NCBI RefSeq assembly: GCF_000982825.1
Contig: NZ_CP011047.1
Location: 3,720,001 to 3,784,000 of the forward strand
Length of the DNA: 64,000 nucleotides
Source of the DNA: Cronobacter sakazakii
GTDB taxonomy: Bacteria; Pseudomonadota; Gammaproteobacteria; Enterobacterales; Enterobacteriaceae
Direction of reading: 5' to 3'
The notes below the pieces were generated by a model that did no database searches, had not been told where the DNA came from, and worked only from the letters and a program-made list of their open reading frames with translations. The first letter of the stretch is position 1. Every line of letters begins with the position of its first letter. This document shows, piece after piece, positions 26,585 through 35,761 of this stretch. The position numbers and the translations under genes are program-made.

Positions 26585-28071
26585 CAGAGCATCCACTCAA
26601 CCGGCAGACGATACACAAGGCGCACCAAAAGGCGCTGCCAGAAGCGCGTTTTCGGCTCCTTTTTCCAGACAATCTCCTGACCGTCTTTCTCTTCTATCCA
26701 GTTGATGCGCCCCCAGCGGTCGAGACGTAGCGCCCAGGCCGCCTCGCGCCGCGTACGCGTAAAGCGCTTATGAATCGCACCCGCCAGCGTTTCGCTTTCA
26801 ATCACAAAACCCATTTCGGTATTGAGCATCGCCGAGCGCGGATCGAAATTAAACGAGCCGATAAACACCTGATTTCCATCGACGCTGAAGGTTTTGGCAT
26901 GCAGGCTGGAGCCGGAATTGCCGGTCAGCCCGCGGTCATGCGGTACACGCCCGGCCTCACGCGTCGGTTTCAGCTCATACAGTTCGACACCGTGACGCAG
27001 CAGTTTTTTACGCCAGCGTGCGTACCCCGCGTGAACGACCGCGACATCGTTCGCCGCCAGCGAATTGGTGAGTATGGCGATCCTCACACCTTTACGACGC
27101 AGCGCCAGTAGCATCGCCACGCCGCCGCGCGTCGGCACAAAATAGGAGGAGATGATATCGAACTGCGATTTGGGCTCGCCGATGTGCGTCATCATGCGCT
27201 GCGGAAGGAGGGTATGTCGGCGCGCTCTCCCCTGCCCTTTGCGCGGATCGTCGCTTAACAGCCGCGTTTTGGCCCACACCAGCGGGAGTGTGCGGGTTTC
27301 GATATAGCTCGCAAAACGCGTACTCTCCAGACGCTCAAGGTAGCGCTGCGCCACCGGATCGTCCTTCCAGTGCGGCGGCAACTGCACGCGGGCGTCTATA
27401 TCTTCGGCCTCGACATCCAGCACGTTATCGAGCGTGGAGACTGACCGACTGCGCCAGTAGCGTTCGAAATCCTGCGTGACTTCCTCCACCACCGGGCCAA
27501 TCGCCAGGACATCGAGATCGGAAAACAGCGGCTGTTCGCCCGCGCCGAAATAGGCATCGCCGACGTTGCGCCCGCCAATGATCGTCACTTCGCCATCCAC
27601 CGTGAAGCTTTTGTTATGCATCCGGCGGTTGAGCCTGGCGAAATCGGTGAGATAGCCGAGCGCGCGTAGCGTTCGAAAAGAGAAAGGGTTGAAAAGACGG
27701 ATTTCAATATTCGGATGGGCATTCAGCAGCCGCAGCGTGCTGTCCATGCCTACCGTATTGTTATCATCCAGCAGAATACGCACCCGCACGCCGCGTCGCG
27801 CCGCCGCCAGCAGTGCGCCAAACAGCAACCGCCCGGACATATCGTCTTCCCAGATATAGTACTGGACGTCGATAGTCTGCTCCGCCATCTCCGCCAGCAG
27901 GTAGCGGGCAGCGAAGGCGTCGAGGCTGTCATCAAGCGGATGTAAACCACTGTGGTTGGGGTGCTGCGCCGTCGTCGGCGCAATAGCGCGTCCGAGCCGG
28001 GTGTTATGCGCCCGGCTGTTCGTCGTATTGTCCCAGTAACCGCTGGTAAAGCAGGAAGTTTTCTTCGTCAT
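26584..28071 (-). CDS. clsC: Cardiolipin synthase C (ClsC, YmdC)
   Basis: Phospholipase D-family cardiolipin synthase that in E. coli joins phosphatidylethanolamine and phosphatidylglycerol, together with YmdB. Two HKD motifs are visible: HNKSFTVDGEVTIIGGRN and HAKTFSVDGNQVFIGSFNFDPRS. The family core starts near LDDSLDAFAARYLLAEMAEQTIDVQYYIWEDD. No ATG, GTG or TTG occurs between that point and ATG 28071, which lies 68 bp inside ymdB. I take 28071 (495 residues), about 20 longer than E. coli. A rarer codon inside could be the true start. Confidence 0.88.
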   Translation of the reverse strand: MTKKTSCFTSGYWDNTTNSRAHNTRLGRAIAPTTAQHPNHSGLHPLDDSLDAFAARYLLAEMAEQTIDVQYYIWEDDMSGRLLFGALLAAARRGVRVRILLDDNNTVGMDSTLRLLNAHPNIEIRLFNPFSFRTLRALGYLTDFARLNRRMHNKSFTVDGEVTIIGGRNVGDAYFGAGEQPLFSDLDVLAIGPVVEEVTQDFERYWRSRSVSTLDNVLDVEAEDIDARVQLPPHWKDDPVAQRYLERLESTRFASYIETRTLPLVWAKTRLLSDDPRKGQGRARRHTLLPQRMMTHIGEPKSQFDIISSYFVPTRGGVAMLLALRRKGVRIAILTNSLAANDVAVVHAGYARWRKKLLRHGVELYELKPTREAGRVPHDRGLTGNSGSSLHAKTFSVDGNQVFIGSFNFDPRSAMLNTEMGFVIESETLAGAIHKRFTRTRREAAWALRLDRWGRINWIEEKDGQEIVWKKEPKTRFWQRLLVRLVYRLPVEWML

Positions 28072-28546
28072 AGCAGACAAAGTATACCTGCTTCGGTTGA
28101 GGGTGCCTGGTGAGATAGTCTGAAACGGTCTCAAAGGCGATTTGCGCCGCTGCCGCTTTCGGGTAACCGTAGATGCCGGTGCTGATCGCCGGGAACGCCA
28201 CACTGTTGTAACCATTGGCGGCGACAAGCTGAAGGCTGTTGCGATAGGCATCCGCCAGCAGTTGCGGTTCGTTATCCTGCCCCCCGCGCCAGACCGGGCC
28301 CACCGTATGTACGACGGCTTTCGCGGCGAGATCGCCCGCTTCGGTTATCACCGCGTGGCCTGGCTGACATTCGCCCTGCTGCTGGCGCACCTGTCTGCAG
28401 GCGGCGAGCAGCGTCGGTCCGGCGGCACGATGAATTGCGCCATCCACCCCGCCGCCGCCCATCAATGAGGGATTGGCGGCGTTGACAATAACATCGACAT
28501 TAATGCGGGTGATATCGCCCTGCACCACGTTAATACGTCCGGACAT
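28004..28546 (-). CDS. ymdB: O-acetyl-ADP-ribose deacetylase YmdB
   Basis: Macrodomain protein that removes acetyl from O-acetyl-ADP-ribose. In E. coli it also inhibits RNase III. It has 180 residues. Macrodomain motifs visible are VIVNAANPSLMGGGGVDGAIHRAAG, the active-site Asn-Asp region, VHTVGPVW and SVAFPAISTGIYGYPKAAAA. A GGAGAG ribosome site precedes MSGRINVVQGDITRI. It overlaps clsC by 68 bp, with which it is functionally linked in E. coli. Confidence 0.95.
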   Translation of the reverse strand: MSGRINVVQGDITRINVDVIVNAANPSLMGGGGVDGAIHRAAGPTLLAACRQVRQQQGECQPGHAVITEAGDLAAKAVVHTVGPVWRGGQDNEPQLLADAYRNSLQLVAANGYNSVAFPAISTGIYGYPKAAAAQIAFETVSDYLTRHPQPKQVYFVCYDEENFLLYQRLLGQYDEQPGA

Positions 28547-28618
28547 ACTCCTCTCCTGACTTTCTACTGTTCCTTAAAGTGTAGAACAGCACGCCATGAG
28601 ACTGCCGCCAAAACCTGC

Positions 28619-28921
28619 TCAGCGGTAGGTCAGTGTCAGGATACCCAGCGTATGCGAGGGATTGAGGTAATCGAGGCGGCTATGCACCCACTCAGAATGG
28701 CGTTCGCGTACACCCGAGCCGCGCAGAGAGAGCGTCTGTCGGTACATCTTAGTGCCATGCGAGCACGATACTTCAATGTGCGTCGCCTGGTGCGCGACCG
28801 CACAGCCTTCTTCGACAATCGCGCCATGAAAGGTAATCGTTCCACCCGACTGCGCCAGGGTTGCGCCAGAGAAACCTGCAACTGCAACACTCATCACAGC
28901 AACACGAAACCAATTAACCAT
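28619..28921 (-). CDS. ymdA: Fimbrial-type secreted protein YmdA
   Basis: Small secreted protein of 100 residues. The signal peptide is MVNWFRVAVMSVAVAGFSGATLAQS, followed by GGTITFHGAIVEEGCAVAHQATHIEVSCSH, which resembles the pilin N-terminal pattern (G-x-I-x-F-x-G-x-I with one Cys pair). The C-terminus is HTLGILTLTYR. Locus between ymdB and ycdZ supports YmdA, whose function is unknown. In E. coli the csg curli operons lie just upstream of it; here they are missing. Confidence 0.8.
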   Translation of the reverse strand: MVNWFRVAVMSVAVAGFSGATLAQSGGTITFHGAIVEEGCAVAHQATHIEVSCSHGTKMYRQTLSLRGSGVRERHSEWVHSRLDYLNPSHTLGILTLTYR

Positions 28922-29115
28922 GATAATAGTTCCCCAGAGGTATTTTAACTTGTAATTAACATATAAGTTACAATTACGCTTCAGGAAAGTATTCAACGCA
29001 AAAATTGTGACTGGCAGGTAAAAGCATCGCGCCCATAAAGGTGAGTAAAGGCTGCGAGGAGAAAATTCATAAACAGAAGCGGGATAAGAAAAAATCCGCA
29101 TAAGCGGGTTTTATT

Positions 29116-29592
29116 TCACTCAGCAACCGTGGTGCTTTTTGGCGCTGCGCGTCCGGCAAGCCATTGCCCACTCGCTTTCATCGCCACACCAAAGAGCAGG
29201 CCCAGCAGCAGCGCGGGCAGCACGCTTGTCCAGTCGCCCTGTGCGGCAAACGTGGCGCAGGCACCGATAAACGTCCCCGGTACGAAACTGAGTAGCGTCT
29301 GGCGCGACTGAATACACATCAGAAACGCCACTACACCGGTCATGGCGTAGCTTAACCACGCGATTCCAGGCGCTACAGCGCTACCGGCGATAATTACCTG
29401 CGCCCACAGCACACCGCTGCCAAGCGTAAAGAGAATAGTCAGAAAGCCAGTAACGCCACCTTTGGGGCTGGCGAACCAGGCCGTACAGCCGAGAAAGCCT
29501 GCCCAGGAAGGCAGGCCGAGTGCGACGGCGGCCCACGCCCAGAGGGCGGAAAGCAGGCCTGTCGTTAATGCTAGAGAAAAGTGTCTGTTCAT
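29116..29592 (-). CDS. ycdZ: DUF1097 inner-membrane protein YcdZ
   Basis: 158-residue membrane protein with about five hydrophobic helices, of unknown function. Strong match to E. coli YcdZ over SWAGFLGCTAWFASPKGG and VAFLMCIQSRQTLLSFVPGTFIGACATFAAQGDW. The start MNRHFSLALTTGLLSALWAW is preferred over an upstream methionine whose extension is polar and unrelated. It is separated from ymdA by 194 bp. Confidence 0.92.
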   Translation of the reverse strand: MNRHFSLALTTGLLSALWAWAAVALGLPSWAGFLGCTAWFASPKGGVTGFLTILFTLGSGVLWAQVIIAGSAVAPGIAWLSYAMTGVVAFLMCIQSRQTLLSFVPGTFIGACATFAAQGDWTSVLPALLLGLLFGVAMKASGQWLAGRAAPKSTTVAE

Positions 29593-29702
29593 GGCGGCGT
29601 ATCTTAACAAAACGCCGCCAGAGAAATGCGATCTGCCGCACGTCACATGAAATAACGCACAGTGAGTTACATTTTAAATGTGATATTAATTACATTTAAA
29701 AG

Positions 29703-30269
29703 TTACTCCGCATCCCCCTCTTCTTCCTCTTCCTGCAGTTCTTCCCACATCGCCTGGATGGCTTCACGCGTGATCTGCGCCAGCGTGCGCCAGAATGACG
29801 TGGCGGCGTGCGCTTCCACTTTGCCAAGGAACGTTTCATACCACGGGATCAGGAACTCGCCGAATAAGGTTTCCTGCGCTTCAATTTCATCTTCTGCAGA
29901 CTGATCTTCAAGCCATGAGGCCGCCAGCAGCAGCAGACCAAAATGATCCGCCGCCGCCTCGCCGAGCGGCATGCCGCGCGCGGTTAAAAAGGCGCGAATC
30001 TCCTGCTCGCTACTTTCTGCCACCCAGGCCGAACGCAGCGGCGACACGCGGGCGTCATCCTGACCAAACAGCGCCTGATAATCTGCCTCGACGGCGTCCG
30101 GCTGGGCATTTTTTTGCAGCCGCGCCAGTAGCTCATCCTGCTCAAGCGGCCAGTTCTGCGCGAGCTTGCCTTCGCGGATAAGACCGTAAATCGGTGCCAC
30201 AATCGGATCCTGCGGCGCACGGTACCAGAGCGAGCCGAGCAGGCGGCAAATTATTGAAAACTCATTCAT
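29703..30269 (-). CDS. ycdY: TorD/DmsD-family redox chaperone YcdY
   Basis: Cytoplasmic chaperone of the TorD family, 188 residues, mostly helical. In E. coli YcdY is reported to activate the neighbouring YcdX, apparently by helping zinc insertion. It starts MNEFSIICRLLGSLWYRAPQDP. An acidic tail (ELQEEEEEGDAE) ends the protein. It sits 24 bp after ycdX's stop in the same direction, so ycdX-ycdY form an operon. Confidence 0.92.
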   Translation of the reverse strand: MNEFSIICRLLGSLWYRAPQDPIVAPIYGLIREGKLAQNWPLEQDELLARLQKNAQPDAVEADYQALFGQDDARVSPLRSAWVAESSEQEIRAFLTARGMPLGEAAADHFGLLLLAASWLEDQSAEDEIEAQETLFGEFLIPWYETFLGKVEAHAATSFWRTLAQITREAIQAMWEELQEEEEEGDAE

Positions 30270-30293
30270 TAACAGATTCCATTTCAGACAAAA

Positions 30294-31031
30294 TTAAAGG
30301 GCGGCAAATTCAGCAATCGGCGTCATTCCGCGGGTTTCAAGAAAATCGAGCAGACGGCGCGGCGACACGTTAAGGATGCGATCCTCCGGGAAATCGACCT
30401 CATCCAGCACCTTGCGGCATTCATGGAAATCGCCGAGCGTAAACGCAGTATGGGAGTCCGAACCCAGCGCCACCCAGCCGCCCGCATCGCGTACCGCGGC
30501 AGCGATCGCTTTGCAGTTTGGTCCGCTGCCTTTACGGGAGTGGGTAAACGATGAGTTATTAATTTCAAGCGCGACCTGGTATTTCGCGGCGGCAGCGGCG
30601 ACAGCCGGAATATCGACGGGATATTTTGGGTTTCCGGGGTGGCTGATGATATGCACCGTGCCGCTTGCCATCGTCGCGATCATCGCTTCGGTATTGGCGT
30701 CTTTATCCTGCGGCGCAAATACCGGCTCGTGGAAGCCCGCAACAATCAGATCGAGTGAATCGAGCATCGGGCCGGTGCAGTCAATCTCGCCTTCGCGGTT
30801 TTTAATATTCGCTTCGATACCGCGCAGAATGCCGACGCCATCCACGACGCGCGGCCAGATACGCATATTAATAAAGTGCCAGTGATGCGGCGCATCCGCC
30901 ATGTCCGGGCCGTGATCGGTGATAGCCAGAAGCCGGACACCTTTCTGCTTCGCCGCGGCGATGTAATCATGCAGGTTGCTGTAGGCATGGGTGCTGGCGA
31001 CGGTGTGCATATGCAGGTCAACGGGATACAT
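30294..31031 (-). CDS. ycdX: PHP-domain phosphatase YcdX
   Basis: Metal-dependent phosphatase of the PHP family with a trinuclear zinc site. It has 245 residues, the E. coli length. PHP ligands are visible: H-x-H in MYPVDLHMHTVAS, D-H in LLAITDHGPDMADAPHHWH, Glu in GIEANIKN, His in HIISHPGNP and D-x-H in GSDSHTAF. The start MYPVDLHMHT is preceded by GGAGAG. An upstream ATG nine codons earlier is weaker. It is linked to swarming in E. coli. Confidence 0.95.
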   Translation of the reverse strand: MYPVDLHMHTVASTHAYSNLHDYIAAAKQKGVRLLAITDHGPDMADAPHHWHFINMRIWPRVVDGVGILRGIEANIKNREGEIDCTGPMLDSLDLIVAGFHEPVFAPQDKDANTEAMIATMASGTVHIISHPGNPKYPVDIPAVAAAAAKYQVALEINNSSFTHSRKGSGPNCKAIAAAVRDAGGWVALGSDSHTAFTLGDFHECRKVLDEVDFPEDRILNVSPRRLLDFLETRGMTPIAEFAAL

Positions 31032-31071
31032 GGCGCTCTCCTCTGTGATTTTGTGCAAGGATAACAGGTAT

Positions 31072-31101
31072 CCCCGGCGATTTTTAGCCGAATCGCCGGG
31101 G
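31072..31101. other. Hairpin between ghrA and ycdX
   Basis: CCCCGGCGATT / AATCGCCGGGG, an 11-bp perfect stem with an 8-nt loop, directly after the ghrA stop. No clear T run follows on the minus strand, so it may end transcription weakly or protect the mRNA 3' end. Confidence 0.5.
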
Positions 31102-31103
31102 TG

Positions 31104-32045
31104 CTAGTAGCCGCGCGCCACATCGACCTGGCCTTGCGGCATGTCGCCGCGCTCAATGCGCGCGATACTCTGTGCGATAAAGGCCACCGCTTCTTCAGGC
31201 CGGGTAACGGCTGCGACGTGTGGCGTAATGCGCACGCGCGGGTGGTGCCAGAGCGGGCTCTCATGCGGCAACGGCTCCTGCTGAAAAACATCCAGCATCG
31301 CGCCCTTCACTTTCCCGCGATCCAGCGCGGCCAGTAGATCCTCTTCCACCAGATGAACGCCGCGCGCCAGGTTCAGGACATACGCGTTGTCGTTAAGCGC
31401 CGCCAGCAAGTGCGCGTTAATAATGCCCACCGTTTCCGGCGTGTTAGGCAGAAGATTAATCAGCACCCGTGTGCCGCGCAGAAAAGCTGGTAGTTCATCG
31501 GGCCCCGCAAAGCTTTCAACGCCAGGCAGCGCTTTGCGGCTGCGGCTCCAGCAGCGCACAGGAAACCCCATGCGGCTCAGACTCTGCGCCACCTGGCCGC
31601 CGAGCACGCCCGCGCCGAGGACGCCTACCTGGAAGTCCGCATGGCGATACTCCTCAAGCGGCTCCCAGCGCGCCTCGCGCTGTAGCGCGGCGTAATCGTC
31701 GAAGCGGCGGAACCAGTGCAGCACCTGGCTTATGGCGTACTCCTGCATTTGGCCGGCCATACCGGCATCCTCCATCCGATACAGCGGCACGCCGGACGGC
31801 AGCAGATCCGGGTATTCATTCAAACGACTTAACAGCGAATCGACGCCCGCGCCGAGGGCGAAAATCGCCTTCAGATCCACGCGCCCGCGCAGCATGTCAT
31901 ACGGGGGATGCCAGACCAGCGCGTAATCTGCGGCGGCGTTATCGCCGGGCTGCCAGGCGCGAAGACGCGCGTGCGGCAGATGGCGTTGCAGTAAAGCCGC
32001 CCACTCGCTGATATCAAAAGTGGGATGGTAAAAGAGGATGTCCAC
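31104..32045 (-). CDS. ghrA: Glyoxylate/hydroxypyruvate reductase A
   Basis: NADPH-dependent D-2-hydroxyacid dehydrogenase reducing glyoxylate to glycolate and hydroxypyruvate to glycerate. It has 313 residues (E. coli 312). The Rossmann site is QVGVLGAGVLGGQVAQSLSRMGFPVRCWSRSRK. INLLPNTPETVGIINAHLLAALNDNAYVLNLARG is the catalytic-domain block with its Arg. GAMLDVFQQEPLPHESPLWHHPRVRITPHVAA holds the Glu-His pair. In E. coli it neighbours serX; here a fimbrial operon lies between. Confidence 0.96.
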   Translation of the reverse strand: MDILFYHPTFDISEWAALLQRHLPHARLRAWQPGDNAAADYALVWHPPYDMLRGRVDLKAIFALGAGVDSLLSRLNEYPDLLPSGVPLYRMEDAGMAGQMQEYAISQVLHWFRRFDDYAALQREARWEPLEEYRHADFQVGVLGAGVLGGQVAQSLSRMGFPVRCWSRSRKALPGVESFAGPDELPAFLRGTRVLINLLPNTPETVGIINAHLLAALNDNAYVLNLARGVHLVEEDLLAALDRGKVKGAMLDVFQQEPLPHESPLWHHPRVRITPHVAAVTRPEEAVAFIAQSIARIERGDMPQGQVDVARGY

Positions 32046-32082
32046 GGCGCTTCTCCTGACAGGTCAATGGGATTAACCATAA

Positions 32083-32108
32083 CAAAATCAGCCGCCTTTG
32101 GGGCGGCT
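32083..32108 (-). terminator. Terminator of the fimbrial operon
   Basis: AGCCGCC / GGCGGCT stem with a 5-nt loop. On the minus strand it is followed by GATTTTGTT, 22 bp after the adhesin stop. Confidence 0.75.
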
Positions 32109-32130
32109 GTCAGAGGAAAAGCGAAAAGGA

Positions 32131-33171
32131 TTAGCGAATATCGATGGTGATTGATGCTGAGCCGGAAAATTCACCCATTTGCGGCGTATTACCGCTAAGG
32201 TTCACCGGTGCCGTAAGGATATCGACATTGCCAGTGCGGTTTGTCATATCGGTTGACGGATCCAGCGGCATTGGCACTTCTCCTGTGTTGACCGGGATGA
32301 CCTGCTCGCTGTCATCTTTAATCAATACTCCGACATCCGGGTTTGTAGTGGCGAGCGCCTCCGGGATGCCGTTCGCTGGCGCGCCGGAAAACGTCATGGT
32401 TAACGTCACGCCATCGCTGATATTTTTACAGATATAGGCAATGGTTGTTTTTTTATCCACGAATCCTTCCGGTTTATGGCCGCGTGTCGCGAAATTTTTG
32501 GCAAAAATCGTGCCGAAATCTACGGAGATCACCTCGCCTGCATTGATTTCACAGCTTTGCGGCACGGTGATAGAACCCTGCACGAAAACCTTAGCTAATG
32601 GTTCTGTCGAATATTGGCCCGGACGTACTGTGCCATAAAGCGCAACTATTGGAGTCTGAGGTATGATGACCTGCCCCATAAAAGGTTTATTAATACGAAA
32701 CGTCAATGAGCCTTGTCGACCCGTAGAAAATTCAGTTAATTCACATCCAGTATTTTTTGTATTCCAGATATCAATAAATGGAACCCCAGGATCGCCAACG
32801 TTTGCAATATGAATAAATGCGGCAACATCAAGATAATCGTTGAGATGTACATATGTGCCCTCACTATCCTTGATAGCGGGCATAAGATAATTAGCTTTGT
32901 AATAGATACCAGGTGATTCACTGGCATCATTTTTTGAACAATTACAATGCGCATTATAGGTTTCATTAGAACCGAAAGGGATGGTAAACGTCTTTCCTGA
33001 ATAATTATTATCAGGATTTGCCACAGTTGTAGTCACATCAATGCTAAATATTTTTGGACCTGCGTCAGCGATACAATATCCATCTGCAACATCTGGATAA
33101 TTCATTCCCTTTGCTGCTATGCTATTGAAAATGCAGCATATCAATATCCCGCCTATTATCATTCTAAACAT
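32131..33171 (-). CDS. Putative fimbrial tip adhesin
   Basis: Secreted protein of 346 residues at the end of a chaperone-usher operon. The signal peptide is MFRMIIGGILICCIFNSIAAKG. The N-terminal ~190 residues form an unassigned domain with three early Cys (C33, then CNC around residue 76) that could be a receptor-binding lectin domain. From about residue 205 a pilin domain begins (SITVPQSCEINAGEVISVDFGTI) and ends in a donor-strand-accepting pattern SGSASITIDIR. Two-domain layout and position suggest the tip adhesin. The receptor is unknown. Codon use in the N-terminal half is AT-rich compared with neighbours. Confidence 0.8.
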   Translation of the reverse strand: MFRMIIGGILICCIFNSIAAKGMNYPDVADGYCIADAGPKIFSIDVTTTVANPDNNYSGKTFTIPFGSNETYNAHCNCSKNDASESPGIYYKANYLMPAIKDSEGTYVHLNDYLDVAAFIHIANVGDPGVPFIDIWNTKNTGCELTEFSTGRQGSLTFRINKPFMGQVIIPQTPIVALYGTVRPGQYSTEPLAKVFVQGSITVPQSCEINAGEVISVDFGTIFAKNFATRGHKPEGFVDKKTTIAYICKNISDGVTLTMTFSGAPANGIPEALATTNPDVGVLIKDDSEQVIPVNTGEVPMPLDPSTDMTNRTGNVDILTAPVNLSGNTPQMGEFSGSASITIDIR

Positions 33172-33187
33172 AATTATATTCTCTTGT

Positions 33188-35761
33188 TTATCGGCACACG
33201 GCCATGAGAGGAAGCAATTCGCCCTCGTCTGCCGTCCTCTCAGGTAACACGACAGATGCCTGACAATGTTGCCCGGAATGGTTGCCCCATTTCACTTGCG
33301 CCATACCGTTCTCTTTAACGCCGGACAGATACACTACGCCGCCCTCATCCACCATACTTTCATAGTTTTCAATACCCTCAAGCGTGACCAGTGCGCCAAA
33401 CGGCACAGGCTGACCGTTCGCCTGTCGCAGGGTCAGCAACACCCGAGATCCTTTACGCGCGTCAAAACGGGCATAAACCAGTGCGCCTTTGTTCGGGATA
33501 AGCGTCATGTGAGTGTTGTCGGCATCGACACCCGCGGGCAGTGTGGTGGTATCAAGCGACAGTTCATTTCTCTCATAGGGTGTGAGCCAGGGAATGACGG
33601 CATAGCCCAGCCAGTCGGTTGCCACCCCGGCCTGATTTTTAAAGCGGATATCGCCTGCGCCATTGGTATCCACCAGCGCGAAAGCGTCGCCGAGCGGCTG
33701 AGAAAAGGTGATGCCATGAGGGTGGACCACCAGCGCGCCAGAGACACCGTAATTCCACTGCTGCGAATCATCGGCGTGGTAATACCCCAGGCTCATATTG
33801 GCGAAACGTGATTTGTAATTCACATCGGCGCTGCTGTCGGCGGTGTTATCGCCTTCTTGTCCCGCCTGGTTATAGCTCTGCTGAAGCGAATAGCTAAGCC
33901 TGCCGTCATCCATCAGCGTGCCACTGAGGCCGCTCTGGTAACGCGTGTCGCCATCCTGATTCTGGCTCACGTTAAACGTCGCCCAGCTGTTAGAGAGCCA
34001 ACGGCTCAACGGCACGCTAACGCTGAGTGCAATTTGCCGGTCAGTCTGCTCTTGCGTTTTATTCCACGTGGCGGAGAGCGACCAGGTCGCACCTGCTGCT
34101 GAGAAGGCGAAACCGGTAGAAAGGTTCTGTTCCTTATCCGTGCGATTCCAGAAATCACGCTGATAGCCGTTCAGGTAAAATGAACCCATGCTGTCGAGCG
34201 TCTGACTAATGCTGATTTGTAGCTGGCTACGCTGCTGATAGTACCCGCCGTAGCGATCGTCGAACCAGGATGCGTCATGGTTTGCTTCGTCAAAGCCGAA
34301 GTAACCACTGGTGGAATACCGGTATCCGGCAAGTGTGATGGAGGTGTCCGTCAGCGCAATGTTTTAGGAGTACTGAAAACGATAAGACTCGCCTGACGAT
34401 GTGGTGTCATTCTGTAACTGGCTGCGCGCATGCGTGATATCAAGTGAGACCGAACCCCATTCATCCAGCCCAACGCCTACCCCTAACGCGGCGGCCTGCC
34501 AGGTATCAGCGCCCATTGCACCGCCGTAAAGCGTCAGCTGATTATTGACGCCATAAATCATCGTCCCCTGCGTAAACGTCGGTGTAGCATCTTCAGCACT
34601 GTTTGGATCGTACTCACCCGCCGTCAGGCTGTATTTCACCTGACCAGGCCGCTGCATGATCGGTACGGCGGAAAAGGGCTGAATGAAACGTCGCTCTTTG
34701 CCATCAGCCTCTTTAATGGTGACCTCCAGATCGCCGCTATGCGAGGTGGGATAGAGATCGCTGATTTCAAACGCCCCCGGCGCCACGGTATCGCGAAAAA
34801 TGATGTAGCCATTCTGGCGTACCGTCACTTCGGCACTGGAATTTGCGATGCCCCGGATAACCGGCGCAAACCCGCGCAGACTGTCAGGCAGCATATTATC
34901 GTCGGATGCGAGCTGCGCGCCTTTGAATTTCACGCTGTCAAAGATGGCTGACGGGGAATAACTTTCTCCAAGCGTTAACTGTGAACGCCAGGGTTTAATA
35001 TCCCGCTGCACGTAGGTGTAGATCGAGTCCCAGTGCGCCTCGTCGTCGCTTTTGTTCCAGGTGGAATAGTTACGAACGCGCCACGGGCCAATATTCAGTC
35101 CGTTCTGCAGGTTGAGATACCGTGAAGAATCGCTCTCGCCCACGTCGCTATGCGTATCCGTACCGTTAAACGTGTAGTTGCTAAATAACGCCGGGACGCC
35201 GTCATCCCAGTACTGTGGATCGACATAGCCCCGGGCAGTGTGGCGCAACGCCGCCTGAGGAATACTGACTTCCAGCGCCATCCGATGCGTATTAAGCCGC
35301 ACCGATGCCGCCGGGATCAGCGCGCCAATATCCTCAATCGGTGCCAGCGGTGCCAGGGCCGCCAGCGCCGGATAGGCGTCGGTTTTGACGTTGAGTTCCT
35401 GTAGCAGCGCAGGCGTAATAACCGGATGGGTCTCTCCGCTCGCATCCACCGTCAGAGGAATCGTTCGGATAAACATTTCGCTGTCGTTAAGCCGAATGCG
35501 CAGCGGGTAGTTGCCCGCGGGGAGCTGGTCTTTCACGCTAAAAATGGAGAGATCGACGCCCCGCTGGCCCGGATCACCCTGCTCCATAAGCGTCGGATCA
35601 AACCAGACTCTCTCTTGCGCACGGGCGTGATAAAAGCCACCCGCGGCGAACGTCAGCGTGGCGGCAAGCAACGAAGCGAGAGCACGCACACGCCCGGGCA
35701 ACCCTTGGTTTAAGGTATTCTTTTTTACTTTCACTGGCGCATTCCTTGCTGTCAGGCTCAC
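33188..35761 (-). pseudogene. Fimbrial outer-membrane usher, interrupted by an in-frame UAA
   Basis: Chaperone-usher family outer-membrane pore. The frame spans 857 codons, a normal usher length, but TAA at 34364-34366 stops it after 465 residues (..GESYRFQYS). The same frame continues NIALTDTSITLAGYRYSTSGYFGFDEANHD to the normal C-terminus, including the periplasmic CTD with final Cys. Ushers usually have Lys after the YS motif, so AAA to TAA is the simplest explanation. The start is GTG at 35761, overlapping the chaperone stop as GTGA. The signal peptide region is ALASLLAATLTFAAGGFYHARA. A 465-residue product lacks half the barrel, plug-flanking strands and C-terminal domains and should not assemble pili. 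Confidence 0.88.
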
